From positions 3,521,001 through 3,585,000 of the forward strand of contig NZ_CP136336.1 in the NCBI RefSeq assembly GCF_032681285.1: a DNA stretch of 64,000 nucleotides, read 5' to 3'. A program made the translations under genes and the position numbers. This DNA is from Piscinibacter gummiphilus. GTDB lineage: Bacteria > Pseudomonadota > Gammaproteobacteria > Burkholderiales > Burkholderiaceae_C. This document shows, in pieces, positions 1-8,027 of this stretch (the first letter of the stretch is position 1; each line of letters starts with the position of its first letter). The notes beneath the pieces were generated by a model that worked only from the letters and a program-made list of their open reading frames with translations, did no database searches and was not told where the DNA came from.

Positions 1-405
1 GAAGCCGACATAGATCGCGCCCGTGGCGCTGCTCGGCCACTGCAGCGTCGGCCGCTGCGCCGAGTTGGTGAAGCAGTCCCAGTCCTCGATGACGATGGGT
101 TGCTCGCGCGTCGCGTTCGCGTTCTGGATGATGTAGAGGCTCAGGCCCGTCCAGCCACTGCCGCGGCAGAGCCGCACAGCGCTGCCGGCCGGCAGCGCGT
201 TGATCGCGTTGGCGTCGGGCAGCGTGCGGCGCGGCGACAGCGGCGTGGCGCCCTGGTTTGACCCGTCGGTGCCTGGGATGCAGTTCGGCACGTCGGCGAC
301 TGCGGGGTCGCAGTCCTGGTAGTACCGAATGACCGCCTGCGCGGAGGCGTCGACATGGCCGAGCGCCATGAACGCCAGGAAGAGGATCGAGAGGAGTTGC
401 TTCAT
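1..405 (-). CDS. Secreted or surface protein of the tail locus, partial
   Basis: The reading frame starts at the ATG at 405 and runs off the left edge after about 135 codons. It overlaps the stop of the upstream Calx-beta gene by ATGA, so it is translationally coupled. The N-terminus is a clear signal peptide: Lys near the start, a hydrophobic stretch (LLSILFLAFMALG) and an Ala-rich cleavage region ending near residue 23. After it comes a region with paired Cys and a 'GSAVRLCRGSGW' segment of the sort that opens secreted parallel beta-helix proteins. A beta-helix depolymerase or host-surface modifier is possible, but the C-terminal part is missing. A Sec signal on a protein of the tail operon is odd. 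Confidence 0.75.
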   Translation of the reverse strand, partial: MKQLLSILFLAFMALGHVDASAQAVIRYYQDCDPAVADVPNCIPGTDGSNQGATPLSPRRTLPDANAINALPAGSAVRLCRGSGWTGLSLYIIQNANATREQPIVIEDWDCFTNSAQRPTLQWPSSATGAIYVGF

Positions 406-1121
406 GCTGCGTCTTCGTCTTTGTCGTGGCTCATGCGGCCGAGCGTCCCGTTCTCAACCGGCGCAATGCGCCAGTAGTAGCGGCCAGCTGCGATGCCACT
501 GATGACCTGCGAGCGGGCGCTGCCGTTCGAGATGTATTGGCGGTAGGGGAAGGCCGTGTAGGCGCTGTCTTCGTCCAGCTGGTTCGGGCCGAAGAGGAGC
601 ACCCACGCGGTGGGCGCGCCCTCAGGCTCGCCCCACTCGGCGGTGAAGCTGGCTGAGCCAGCGGGCGCCGCGACGCTGTCTTGCCACGCGCCACCAGCGC
701 CAGGCGTCGTGTCGTTGTCGGTGATGGTCCCGGTGCCGGATGCGCCGCCGATGGTGAGCGTGTAGGTCTCCTGCGCCTCGACGCTCAGGTCGTCGACCGT
801 GGGCACCGTCACCGTGAACGACGAGACACCAGCAGGAACCGTGATGGTCCCGCCAGAAATCGTCACGCTGTTGCTGAAGTTCGCGTTCGACAGCGAGCTC
901 GTGTAGTCGACACCGCCGCCGGTCGCCGAGCTGCCGCTGAAGGCGAGAGCGAAGGAGACCGGGCTCGATGGCGCACCGGAGAGCGTCACCGTGTGAACGA
1001 TGTTGCTGCCCTCGACCGCGCTTGTGCTCGAGACGACCGAGACGGTCGGCGGCGGTGGTGGGGGCGGCGCCGGCGCCGGTGCCGGCGCCTTCCACGTCAG
1101 GATGGCGCGACGGAACTTCAT
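402..1121 (-). CDS. Calx-beta domain protein, tail-associated
   Basis: 239 residues. The start at 1121 was chosen because its ATG overlaps the stop of the fibre gene (ATGA). A Pro/Ala-rich linker (about residues 12-26) is followed by a Calx-beta-like Ig domain (about 28-140) with the typical 'VDYT' strand and a closing 'GTITDND'. A second domain follows with a fibronectin-like 'GRYYWRIAPVENG' segment. Such modules decorate virions and bind host surfaces. The family-level call is firm; the role as a fibre accessory or host-binding protein is inferred from position. Confidence 0.7.
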   Translation of the reverse strand: MKFRRAILTWKAPAPAPAPPPPPPPTVSVVSSTSAVEGSNIVHTVTLSGAPSSPVSFALAFSGSSATGGGVDYTSSLSNANFSNSVTISGGTITVPAGVSSFTVTVPTVDDLSVEAQETYTLTIGGASGTGTITDNDTTPGAGGAWQDSVAAPAGSASFTAEWGEPEGAPTAWVLLFGPNQLDEDSAYTAFPYRQYISNGSARSQVISGIAAGRYYWRIAPVENGTLGRMSHDKDEDAA

Positions 1122-3613
1122 GCCGGATTCACCCGCGCGTAGAAGCAGCGAGCCGTCATGTAGTTGGCCGTGCCGGTCTGCGTGACCGTCGCGTCCAGCT
1201 GGAGGCTGGTGCCGGTGGCCTGCTTCAGCAGGAAGAACTGACCACCCAGGAATCCAACCGACTGGTTCGGCACCAGAGTCGTGCCGGCGCCCGCGGTTGC
1301 GGGCTGCGCACCACCAGAGCCAGAGCTCCAGTCGACGCCGACGATGTACCACTCGCCTGCCACCGTGCCGGTGATGTTGACCGCAATCGGCATCGACAAG
1401 ATCGGGTCACCGTTCTGCACCAGGACGTTGCCGACCCGGTCGAACGGCGTGACCTGATGCACGCCAGCGAAGGCAACGCCACCCACAAACGACTGGGCTG
1501 CTTCGGTCGTCCAGTCGCCGAACAGCGACACCGCGGTGTCTGGCACCCCCGCCGCGCCGAACGGTGCGCACAGGCCCTGGGCGAAGTCGTAGTTCTGATC
1601 CGCCGCCAGGCGAGTCATCAGCGTACCGCCGCCGCCGCCAACGCGCGCCTCGATGATGCCGCCACCGCCGATGTTGTTGCCAACCATCGCGAAGATCGCG
1701 CGGTTGACGCCGGTCGGAGTGAATGCGGTGCCAGTGCCGTCCAGGGCGTTGTCGAACGAGTCGGAGCGGCTGGCAGTCACCGAGATGCCGCTGGCGGCGG
1801 CCACGTTGTTGGTCACGACTGCGCCAGAGAAGTTGGCCATCGAACCGCTTGCCGAGGCGAACGGAACGCTGGAGCTTCCGCTCGTGTAGGCCAAGGTCAT
1901 CGACTCGCCGTTGACGATCGGTCGCGACAGCGTGCAGGTCGTCGTCGTGCCGTTGACGTCGACCGCGGTGATCGTCACGGCGCCGCCGCTGGCCGTCAGC
2001 ACCAGGCCGCCGGCGCCGGTCGGGTCGGCGCTCGTGAGGGCGGCGCTCGAGGTGAGCACCAGAGCCGACGGGTTGCTGTTCTCGACCGAGCGGGCCGTGA
2101 AGGTCGGCAGCGTCCCCGCCACGTTGTTCGTGACAGCAGCGCCAGTGAAGTTCACGACGTTGCCGTTGGCGTTGGCGAACGGGCTGCTCGAGCTGGCGCT
2201 GTTGTACGTGCGGGTGATGGTCTCGCCGAACGTCACGGGGCGCGACAGCGTCAGGGTGACGGTCGAGCCGGCCACGACGACCGAGGTCACCGTGAGCGCG
2301 CCGCCAGTCGCGGTCAGCGTGATGCCGCCTGCGCCGGTTGGGCTGCCGCTCGTCAGGGCCTGGCTCATCGTCAGCGTCAGCGTGCTCGGCGAGCCATCGG
2401 CCACGATGGCGGTCACCACCGTCGCGGGCGCGACTGCGCCGCCGCCTTGCCAGTCGATGGAGCCGAAGTAGCTGTTGATCGCGGCCACGATTTCCGCGCC
2501 GGTCATCGGGTTGCGCCAGGCGGGGCCTGCCTGCAGCGTGTCGATCGCTGCCACGATTTCAGTGGGCGTCAGTTGGGCCGGGATCGATGGGTTCGTGGTG
2601 CCCACGTCATAGACGTTCTGGCCCTTGCGCGTTGCGCCGATCGGTCGGCCGATGGCGCCCACGATGCTCTTGCCGTCCGGCGTGTTCAGCGTCGGAACGC
2701 CCGTGCTGCCAGCCAGTGTCACGATCTCCCAGGTGGCGTCATTGGTGCCTGCGTCAGCAGGGATCGTGAACGTGGTGTTCGCGCCGCTAAAGCGCAGCTG
2801 GCGGTTCGCGTGCGATGCGTACGTCAGCACCGTCAGCGCGTTGATGTTCACGGGGTCCAGTGGCAGCGCGCGGGCAGCGACCTGCGCTTCGAGCTTGGCG
2901 ATGGCCCCCATGACCGTGTCGGTCGCCGATACGGCCGCGTTGGTGCCGATGGCGTAGCCGGTCAGCACGGCGCTGCGCACGTTGGCGGCGATGTTCGCGG
3001 CCCAGCCGAGCAGCTTGTTCCAGGCGCTCAGGTTCGTGTCAGCGGCCGACGGCAGCGCGGTGCCGCTGGCGGCCATGCCGGTCATGAGCGCGTTGCGCAC
3101 GCTGGCGTCGGTGAACGAATCGGTGTTGTCCACCTTGTCGTAGCTGACGCCGTTGCTCACGACCCAGTCGCCGACCTCCCAGTCGGTGATGCCGCTGATG
3201 CTGGTGTTGCCGGCGGTGCCGACCTTCCAGTACCAGCCCTTGTTGCTCACCGACGCTGCAGGCAGCGTGGGGCTGTTCGTGCTCGCGTTCCAGACCGCCT
3301 GGTAGTGCAGCGCGCCAGCCATGTTGGCGATGGCGGCAGTGTTCGCGTCGATCGCCGCCTTGAGCACCTGGCCCTGGCGAGCAGCAAGCGCCGTGGTGGC
3401 GCTGTTCGTCACCAGGTCGTCGGCGATCGGCGTGCCGGTGCCGCCGATGTTGACGTTGCCGAACTGGTCGGGCACCTGCATGTTGACCGTCTTGACCACG
3501 TCGGTGTGGTCGTGGTCAGCGGCTGCCGCGCCAATGTCTTCGCGGACCTGCGCCCGCTCATCGCTCGTGGCGTTGCGCAGGTTTCCATCTTCGTCTTGAA
3601 CTCGTAGCGTCAT
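1118..3613 (-). CDS. Tail fibre protein with repeated Ig-like (SwmB-type) domains
   Basis: 831 residues, the longest gene of the left arm. The N-terminus (about 1-60) has the 'R.DIGAAA..DHDH' style of phage fibre attachment regions. The middle carries two tandem copies of an about 95-residue repeat (roughly 415-605), each with 'SPTGAGG', 'TLSRP' and '.VTNN' landmarks, resembling SwmB-type repeats. The C-terminal 200 residues are Gly-rich and probably form the receptor-binding tip. It overlaps the neighbouring small genes on both sides by ATGA. Confidence 0.8.
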   Translation of the reverse strand: MTLRVQDEDGNLRNATSDERAQVREDIGAAAADHDHTDVVKTVNMQVPDQFGNVNIGGTGTPIADDLVTNSATTALAARQGQVLKAAIDANTAAIANMAGALHYQAVWNASTNSPTLPAASVSNKGWYWKVGTAGNTSISGITDWEVGDWVVSNGVSYDKVDNTDSFTDASVRNALMTGMAASGTALPSAADTNLSAWNKLLGWAANIAANVRSAVLTGYAIGTNAAVSATDTVMGAIAKLEAQVAARALPLDPVNINALTVLTYASHANRQLRFSGANTTFTIPADAGTNDATWEIVTLAGSTGVPTLNTPDGKSIVGAIGRPIGATRKGQNVYDVGTTNPSIPAQLTPTEIVAAIDTLQAGPAWRNPMTGAEIVAAINSYFGSIDWQGGGAVAPATVVTAIVADGSPSTLTLTMSQALTSGSPTGAGGITLTATGGALTVTSVVVAGSTVTLTLSRPVTFGETITRTYNSASSSSPFANANGNVVNFTGAAVTNNVAGTLPTFTARSVENSNPSALVLTSSAALTSADPTGAGGLVLTASGGAVTITAVDVNGTTTTCTLSRPIVNGESMTLAYTSGSSSVPFASASGSMANFSGAVVTNNVAAASGISVTASRSDSFDNALDGTGTAFTPTGVNRAIFAMVGNNIGGGGIIEARVGGGGGTLMTRLAADQNYDFAQGLCAPFGAAGVPDTAVSLFGDWTTEAAQSFVGGVAFAGVHQVTPFDRVGNVLVQNGDPILSMPIAVNITGTVAGEWYIVGVDWSSGSGGAQPATAGAGTTLVPNQSVGFLGGQFFLLKQATGTSLQLDATVTQTGTANYMTARCFYARVNPA

Positions 3614-3807
3614 GCAAGCACCAGGAGGAGGTTGTTGAGGTAGAGAGCGCCAGCGCCGGCGAGGGACAACGTGCCGGTCGGCGTGGTGGGTTCGGGCGGC
3701 GTGTAGGGCGCCCAGTCGGCGGGAGAGGCGACGTCGATGCGCAAGGTCGTTCCGCCTGCGATCGACGACGAGACGTTCATCTCGAAGCGGGGGTCGATCT
3801 GGCTCAT
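3610..3807 (-). CDS. Small tail-locus protein, unknown
   Basis: 65 residues, coupled by ATGA overlaps to the BppU-like gene upstream and the fibre gene downstream. It has a Pro/Thr-rich centre and a hydrophobic C-terminal end (LNNLLLVLA). No family recognised; kept because of its exact coupling inside the tail operon. Confidence 0.6.
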   Translation of the reverse strand: MSQIDPRFEMNVSSSIAGGTTLRIDVASPADWAPYTPPEPTTPTGTLSLAGAGALYLNNLLLVLA

Positions 3808-4196
3808 GCGACCTCCGGTCGGATGGCGAACTTCGCGAGCCGATCGACGGTGAAGCGCCGGCCGTTTGCCAACGTCACCTCGACCTCGCCCTCGAAAGAG
3901 CCAGGGGTGTCGAGAGAGGTGGCGGTCCAGTCGAGCCGCACGCGGCCGCCGCTGCCGGCGACGTCGTAGGGCGACGTGGTGGTGAGGGAGACGACGCCGC
4001 GCCAGTCGCGCATCTCGATGCCTGGCAGCAGCGTGAGCGGGATGGCTTCCTTCACGCCGGTCGATCCGATCTGGCGCAGGTGCATCACTGCGGTGGCGCC
4101 GGGGATCGACAGCGGCACGCCCGTCTTGGCGTTTGCGAGCGTGAAGATCAGGCTCGGCCCGTTGTCGTTCTGAACGAGCTTCGTTCGTTGGTTCAT
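3804..4196 (-). CDS. BppU-like N-terminal domain protein (baseplate/fibre adaptor)
   Basis: 130 residues from the ATG at 4196, which has a strong GAGGAGG ribosome site upstream; a longer open frame exists but lacks one. The 'NDNGPSL.F.L' opening and a central 'IPGATAVMHLR' strand match the beta-sandwich used at the start of baseplate upper proteins. It probably links the fibre to the tail. Family assignment is moderate, from pattern only. Confidence 0.65.
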   Translation of the reverse strand: MNQRTKLVQNDNGPSLIFTLANAKTGVPLSIPGATAVMHLRQIGSTGVKEAIPLTLLPGIEMRDWRGVVSLTTTSPYDVAGSGGRVRLDWTATSLDTPGSFEGEVEVTLANGRRFTVDRLAKFAIRPEVA

Positions 4197-4210
4197 CTCT
4201 TGCGGCCTCC

Positions 4211-4852
4211 TCAGCCGAAGCGAACTGGCTTGACGGTCAGCGAGCTCGGCACGCCGCCGTGGAGGTCGTCGATGCGCCTGTCGGTGATCGCGTTGGCGAA
4301 CTGGGTCTTGTGGTAGTCGGCGAGCGCGAGGTCGGTCCAGGCCCGCTTTGGCATGGCCATCAGCCGTGCCTTGGCGCCGGACATCAGCGCCTCGAGGTGC
4401 CGGTTGCCCACCTGGTCGCTGATGCGCTTGCCGTTGACCTTCGGCGCGTAGGCGACCCGCAGGGTCAGCAGCTCGCCCTGGGTGTTCGCCGGCGTGGGGA
4501 AGAGGCGCAGACGGTTGGGCGCCTCCTTCGCGTTGAAGTAGATCGGCCGGTTGCTGACGTCCGACTGCCAGCCGGGCATCAGGACGCCGATCTCGCTCAT
4601 CGACTTGCCGGTGAGCGGCGAGCCATCGACCCAGGCCTCGAGCACGCGCACGACGACGGCGTCGCTTGGGCACTCGACGTCATAGGTGTGCTCGTTGTCG
4701 GCGAGCGGGATCGGGTCTTCTTGGAGCTCGGCCCAGGCCTCCGTCTCACGGCAGAACTCGATCGCCGCATTGCGCAACGCGTTGATCGCCGTGATGTCCG
4801 GGCAGCCCGGAACCTCCCCAAGCAGCTGGGGCAGCAGGTCGTCGAACAGCAT
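4211..4852 (-). CDS. Head-tail connector/adaptor-like protein
   Basis: 213 residues. The start 'MLFDDLLPQLLGEVPGC' followed by 'INALRNAAIEFCRET' (helical, acidic) is typical of adaptor proteins that plug beneath the portal of podoviruses and other short connectors. The end of the upstream connector gene lies 3 nt before this start. It would act in virion assembly by closing the portal and receiving the tail. Confidence 0.7.
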   Translation of the reverse strand: MLFDDLLPQLLGEVPGCPDITAINALRNAAIEFCRETEAWAELQEDPIPLADNEHTYDVECPSDAVVVRVLEAWVDGSPLTGKSMSEIGVLMPGWQSDVSNRPIYFNAKEAPNRLRLFPTPANTQGELLTLRVAYAPKVNGKRISDQVGNRHLEALMSGAKARLMAMPKRAWTDLALADYHKTQFANAITDRRIDDLHGGVPSSLTVKPVRFG

Positions 4853-4855
4853 CGA

Positions 4856-5644
4856 TCAGCCCGCCGGTTGCTGCTTCGGCACGTTCGGGCTGAACGGCAG
4901 CGAGCGCAGGTTGGGGTTCACGCCGTTGAGCGCGGTGCCGATCGCGTTGATGCTGGTCACGAAGGCGTTCGTGTGGATCACGGCCTGTCGCTCGTTGCCG
5001 GCGAACTCGGCGTCCTTCATGTAGCAGCGCGCGAGGATGTACTGCACCAGCTCGTCGACGTAGCGGTCGTCGATCGGGATGACCTCGGTCGCGCTGCCGT
5101 TGGCCGCGTAGTAGTTGGCCGAGCCAGGCACAGCCAGCTCAGGCGGATCGATGAGCATCGAGCCCTCGACCCACACGTCCTGACCGTTAGGCACGGCCGG
5201 GTACACGTACAGGTACTTCGGGAACCGCGGGTCGTACATGAACGCCGTGACGACCGAGTCCTCCTCGGTGTGCCAGGCCGGGTTGTTCGCATCCATCACC
5301 TCGCGGTCGACGATGCGAATCACGCGGCCAGGGGTCTGGCCGTCGGCGCCCATGTTGCGCGTGAGCGACTGGAGGAAGTTGCCCCGCACGTCGGTGGCGG
5401 TCGAGCCGTCACCAGTGCGCACGCGGGCGGCGGGGATCAGGCCGATGAACTGGCGAGTGCCGGGCTCCAGCTTGAATGCGTCCACCCGCGCGCAGGAGCT
5501 CGGCAGGTACTTCGCGATGGCCTTGCAGCCGTCGTTGAAGTAGCCGATCTTTTCCCGCTGGGTCCAGCGGACGAACTGCGGATTGATGTCGTGCAGCTGC
5601 GTGCTGGTGCGGAAGAAGACTTCCTTGACGAGGGTGGTCGGCAT
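4856..5644 (-). CDS. Virion connector protein, DUF6682-like
   Basis: 262 residues. The N-terminus 'LHDINPQFVRWTQREKIGYFNDGCKAIAKYLP' and the later 'YVDELVQYILARCYMKDAEF' helix resemble phage adaptor / tail-tubular-like proteins grouped as DUF6682. It sits between the head proteins and the other adaptor, as expected for part of the neck. Catalytic motifs are absent. Confidence 0.65.
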   Translation of the reverse strand: MPTTLVKEVFFRTSTQLHDINPQFVRWTQREKIGYFNDGCKAIAKYLPSSCARVDAFKLEPGTRQFIGLIPAARVRTGDGSTATDVRGNFLQSLTRNMGADGQTPGRVIRIVDREVMDANNPAWHTEEDSVVTAFMYDPRFPKYLYVYPAVPNGQDVWVEGSMLIDPPELAVPGSANYYAANGSATEVIPIDDRYVDELVQYILARCYMKDAEFAGNERQAVIHTNAFVTSINAIGTALNGVNPNLRSLPFSPNVPKQQPAG

Positions 5645-5657
5645 CTACCGGCTCCCC

Positions 5658-6047
5658 TTAGGCTGCGACAGCCTCGGCCTCGGGGACGTCCTCGACCGAG
5701 AAGTTGTAGCGCGGCACCTCGGTGACTTCGACGCCGTGCTGGCCCATCACCATGTGCTCGGTCTTCGCATCGCGCAGCACGCTCACGACCTCGGCCGGCA
5801 CGTTGAACGGCTTGCCACGCGGGATCTGGAAGGCGTAGCCGTTGATCGACAGGAAGACGGCGTCGGAGCCGCCTTCGGTGGCGTCCTTGAAGATGGTGAT
5901 CAGCTTGCGCTTGCCGCTCAGGTCGGCGTCGTGGTTCTTGCCATCGACCTTGGCGACGGCGCCGACGGCCGCCTTGGACGCGGCCGATTCGGGCTTCTTG
6001 CCGTCGTCCAGCGTGGTGACCTGGGAGGTGTTGGATTGCTTGCTCAT
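5658..6047 (-). CDS. Structural protein of head/neck region, unknown
   Basis: 129 residues with a low-complexity Ala/Lys N-terminus (about 1-40), then a compact beta-rich domain containing 'FLSINGYAFQIPRGKPFNVPAEVVSVLRDA', a pattern seen in small virion proteins of many tailed phages. It lies just downstream of a strong terminator (6062-6088), so its expression needs readthrough or a promoter not identified here. Confidence 0.6.
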   Translation of the reverse strand: MSKQSNTSQVTTLDDGKKPESAASKAAVGAVAKVDGKNHDADLSGKRKLITIFKDATEGGSDAVFLSINGYAFQIPRGKPFNVPAEVVSVLRDAKTEHMVMGQHGVEVTEVPRYNFSVEDVPEAEAVAA

Positions 6048-6061
6048 TGGGTTTGCCTCAC

Positions 6062-6088
6062 AAAAGAAAAGGGCCCCCGAAGGGGCCC
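6062..6088 (-). terminator. Rho-independent terminator after the capsid decoration gene
   Basis: Read on the minus strand: GGGCCCC, loop TTCG, GGGGCCC, followed by TTTTCTTTT. The stem has 7 GC pairs with a stable tetraloop. It lies between the gene ending at 6115 and the one starting at 6047, and probably sets a high ratio of capsid proteins to downstream neck and tail proteins. Confidence 0.85.
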
Positions 6089-6114
6089 AGGTGTTGCTCG
6101 ATCGCTCGAGCGGG

Positions 6115-6639
6115 TTACAGCGACTCGGGCAGGTGCGCGAGGTCGAAGTAGGTGGCGGTCACGTTCGCCGCGTCGAGCAGCGTGGTGCCGGGCGTGAAGG
6201 TCGTGGCGCCGGTGACCACCTTGATGGCGCCGAACGGCACGTAGCCGGCCGGCAGGTTGGGCACGCCGCCAGCGCCGGTGAACACCTTCGACAGGTCGGT
6301 CGAGAACGTGATCGCCTGGCCGGCGTAGCTGCCCTGCACCACTGCCACCGTGCCCGCAGCGTTGAGCGCCAGGACGTAGATGACGGTGGAGTTCTGGGGC
6401 TGCACGTAGGCCGGGTCGGCCGTGGTCACAGCGTCGCCGTTGAAGCGGTGCGTGACAGCGATCGACTGCGCAGCAAGCGCGGCCTTCGTGTAGTACACGC
6501 CGTCGATCAGGTAGATCGTCGCGCCGGTGGTGCGCACCGTGGCCGCGCCGCCGGCGTTGATCGCCAGGGTCGCCTTGGTGCAGGTGCGGTTGTTGAACAT
6601 CGCCTTGAGGGCGGCGCTCGCGATTTCGGAGATCTTCAT
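6115..6639 (-). CDS. Head decoration or minor capsid-type protein, unknown
   Basis: 174 residues, Thr/Ala/Val-rich and beta-like throughout, with an AAAGG ribosome site before the ATG at 6639. It lies directly after the major capsid gene, the usual place for head fibre or decoration proteins. No motif identifies a family. A terminator follows it, so it shares the highly expressed capsid transcript. Confidence 0.6.
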   Translation of the reverse strand: MKISEIASAALKAMFNNRTCTKATLAINAGGAATVRTTGATIYLIDGVYYTKAALAAQSIAVTHRFNGDAVTTADPAYVQPQNSTVIYVLALNAAGTVAVVQGSYAGQAITFSTDLSKVFTGAGGVPNLPAGYVPFGAIKVVTGATTFTPGTTLLDAANVTATYFDLAHLPESL

Positions 6640-6711
6640 GGGAGCCTTTCGTGATGAGGGGTGAAGGCCCCGAGCGGATCGCGCCCGGAGCCTCAGTCAG
6701 CTACCGCCCGA

Positions 6712-7689
6712 TCAGGCGGTGGCTGCCACCTCGCCGCGGACCATGAAGGCGTCGTTCAGGATCACGGCGGTCTGCATGGCCTTCCAGCTCACATGGCCAC
6801 GCTGCGCCAGCGGGTCGCTGTCGCTCGGCTTCGGGTTCACGACCATCGGCGTGACCGCGAACATGCCCTTGAGCGCCACGATGCCGTAGGCGTCGCGAGC
6901 CAGGAACAGGACCGGGTACACGTCGGCCTGGGCGCCGCCGGTGGACAGCATCGAGCCGGCAGTGCCGCCCGCGTTGGCCCACGGCTCGAAGATGGTCGAG
7001 CTGACGTAGCGAACGTCTTCGACCTTGCCGAGCTCGTTTTCCCACGGGGTGATCGAGCCGTACTTCTCGGCCGGCACGAAGCCAGCCAGGCCGCGCACGT
7101 CGGCCTCGCAGTCCGGGTGGATCAGCGCCACGTAGCCAGGGGCCACGTTCTCGGTGCCGTAGCTCGGGGTCGAGCGCACGATCGAGGTGATGAAGCGCGC
7201 GTTCTGGCGCTTCAGGGCGCGCACAGCACGGCGCTGCAGCGTGATCGTGATGGCCGTGTTGACGGCCGCGCGGTTGGCGCCGTTGGCGTACAGCACGTTG
7301 GTGCCCGCCTTCAGCACGCCGAAGCGCATCTTCTCGATCATCTGAGCGGCCTGCTCACCCAGGAGGGCGATGGCTTCGTTCAGCACCGGGTCTTCGTGGG
7401 TGTCGAGCACCACGTCGGTGATCGTGGTCTTGTCGCCGTACTGGCTCAGCGTGGCGGTGATGTCCACGGCGCTGAGCGTTTGGCCGACCGGGGTCACGCC
7501 TTCGCTCAGGGCGACGGGCGTGGTGGGCAGCGCGCTGTAGCGGCGGAACTTCACGACCTTGCTGTTGTGCTCGGGCAGGGCCTTGGCCTGGCCGAACTTC
7601 TCCAGCACCAGGAACGGGAGGCCGCGCTTCAGGAGTTCCTTCTCGGCATAGGCGGCGGTACGGGGCGAGATGTCGCCGTAGGTGGTCAT
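6712..7689 (-). CDS. Major capsid protein, N4-gp56 family
   Basis: 325 residues. The opening 'MTTYGDISPRTAAYAEKELLKRGLPFLVLEKFG' and 'RYSALPTTPVALSEGVTP', then 'ITATLSQYGDKTTITD', are hallmark segments of the N4-gp56 family of HK97-fold capsid proteins. It assembles the icosahedral shell on the scaffold encoded upstream. Start ATG with AAAGGAAA upstream. A 338 bp untranslated stretch precedes it, unusual in this tightly packed operon. Confidence 0.9.
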   Translation of the reverse strand: MTTYGDISPRTAAYAEKELLKRGLPFLVLEKFGQAKALPEHNSKVVKFRRYSALPTTPVALSEGVTPVGQTLSAVDITATLSQYGDKTTITDVVLDTHEDPVLNEAIALLGEQAAQMIEKMRFGVLKAGTNVLYANGANRAAVNTAITITLQRRAVRALKRQNARFITSIVRSTPSYGTENVAPGYVALIHPDCEADVRGLAGFVPAEKYGSITPWENELGKVEDVRYVSSTIFEPWANAGGTAGSMLSTGGAQADVYPVLFLARDAYGIVALKGMFAVTPMVVNPKPSDSDPLAQRGHVSWKAMQTAVILNDAFMVRGEVAATA

Positions 7690-8027
7690 TTCGTGTTTCC
7701 TTTCGGGTCTGGCCTCTGTGGGCCGGTGGTTGAAAGGAGCGACTGATGCGAGGGCCGTATGCAGACAAAGGTGAGTCCTCTCGGGGCGCCGAAGGCGTGT
7801 CCCAGAGAACCCGTGTCATGCGCGACTGCTGTCGTGCTCCAGATGGATGAGCTCGGTGATGTCCTGCACCGAGCAACAGGCTGTGAGGCAGAGGGCGCCT
7901 CAGGGGCAGAGGGGTGCGCAGCCGTTGCAGCCGCGCGCTTAGGTGTGCTCGAGCCGCCTGGTGTCCCGAAGGGCCAGGCTTCTCAAGCGGTTTCTACGAG
8001 AACAGAAAGTTGGTGTTCAGGCGAAGT
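7690..8027 (-). other. 338 bp non-coding leader before the capsid gene
   Basis: No supported gene on either strand. On the minus strand it begins with a copy of a 25 bp element (7999-8023) also found at 54331. Next is a hairpin GCCTGG-CCC-TTCG-GGA-CA-CCAGGC (about 7960-7985) without a T-run. Close to the capsid start is a small GGCC...GGCC hairpin. It may carry a dedicated promoter or a stabilising leader for capsid mRNA. No convincing -10 box was found. Confidence 0.5.
7999..8023 (-). repeat. 25 bp CGCCTGAACAC..AACTTTCTG element, copy 1
   Basis: 24 of 25 bases match 54331-54355 (opposite strand), and 15 of them match 40528-40542. All three lie at or just after a stop codon. Here an 11 bp direct repeat TTCGCyTGAAC spans the scaffold stop and the element start. 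It contains the AACTTTCTG motif that abuts the -35 box of several phage promoters. Confidence 0.65.

Noticed and set aside
968..3607. Long plus-strand open frame of 879 codons
   Set aside because: Antisense to the fibre gene, Arg/Val/His-biased composition typical of a GC-rich shadow frame, no family pattern and no operon context.
1118..3613. Diversity-generating retroelement target in the fibre gene
   Set aside because: No reverse transcriptase or template repeat in the window.
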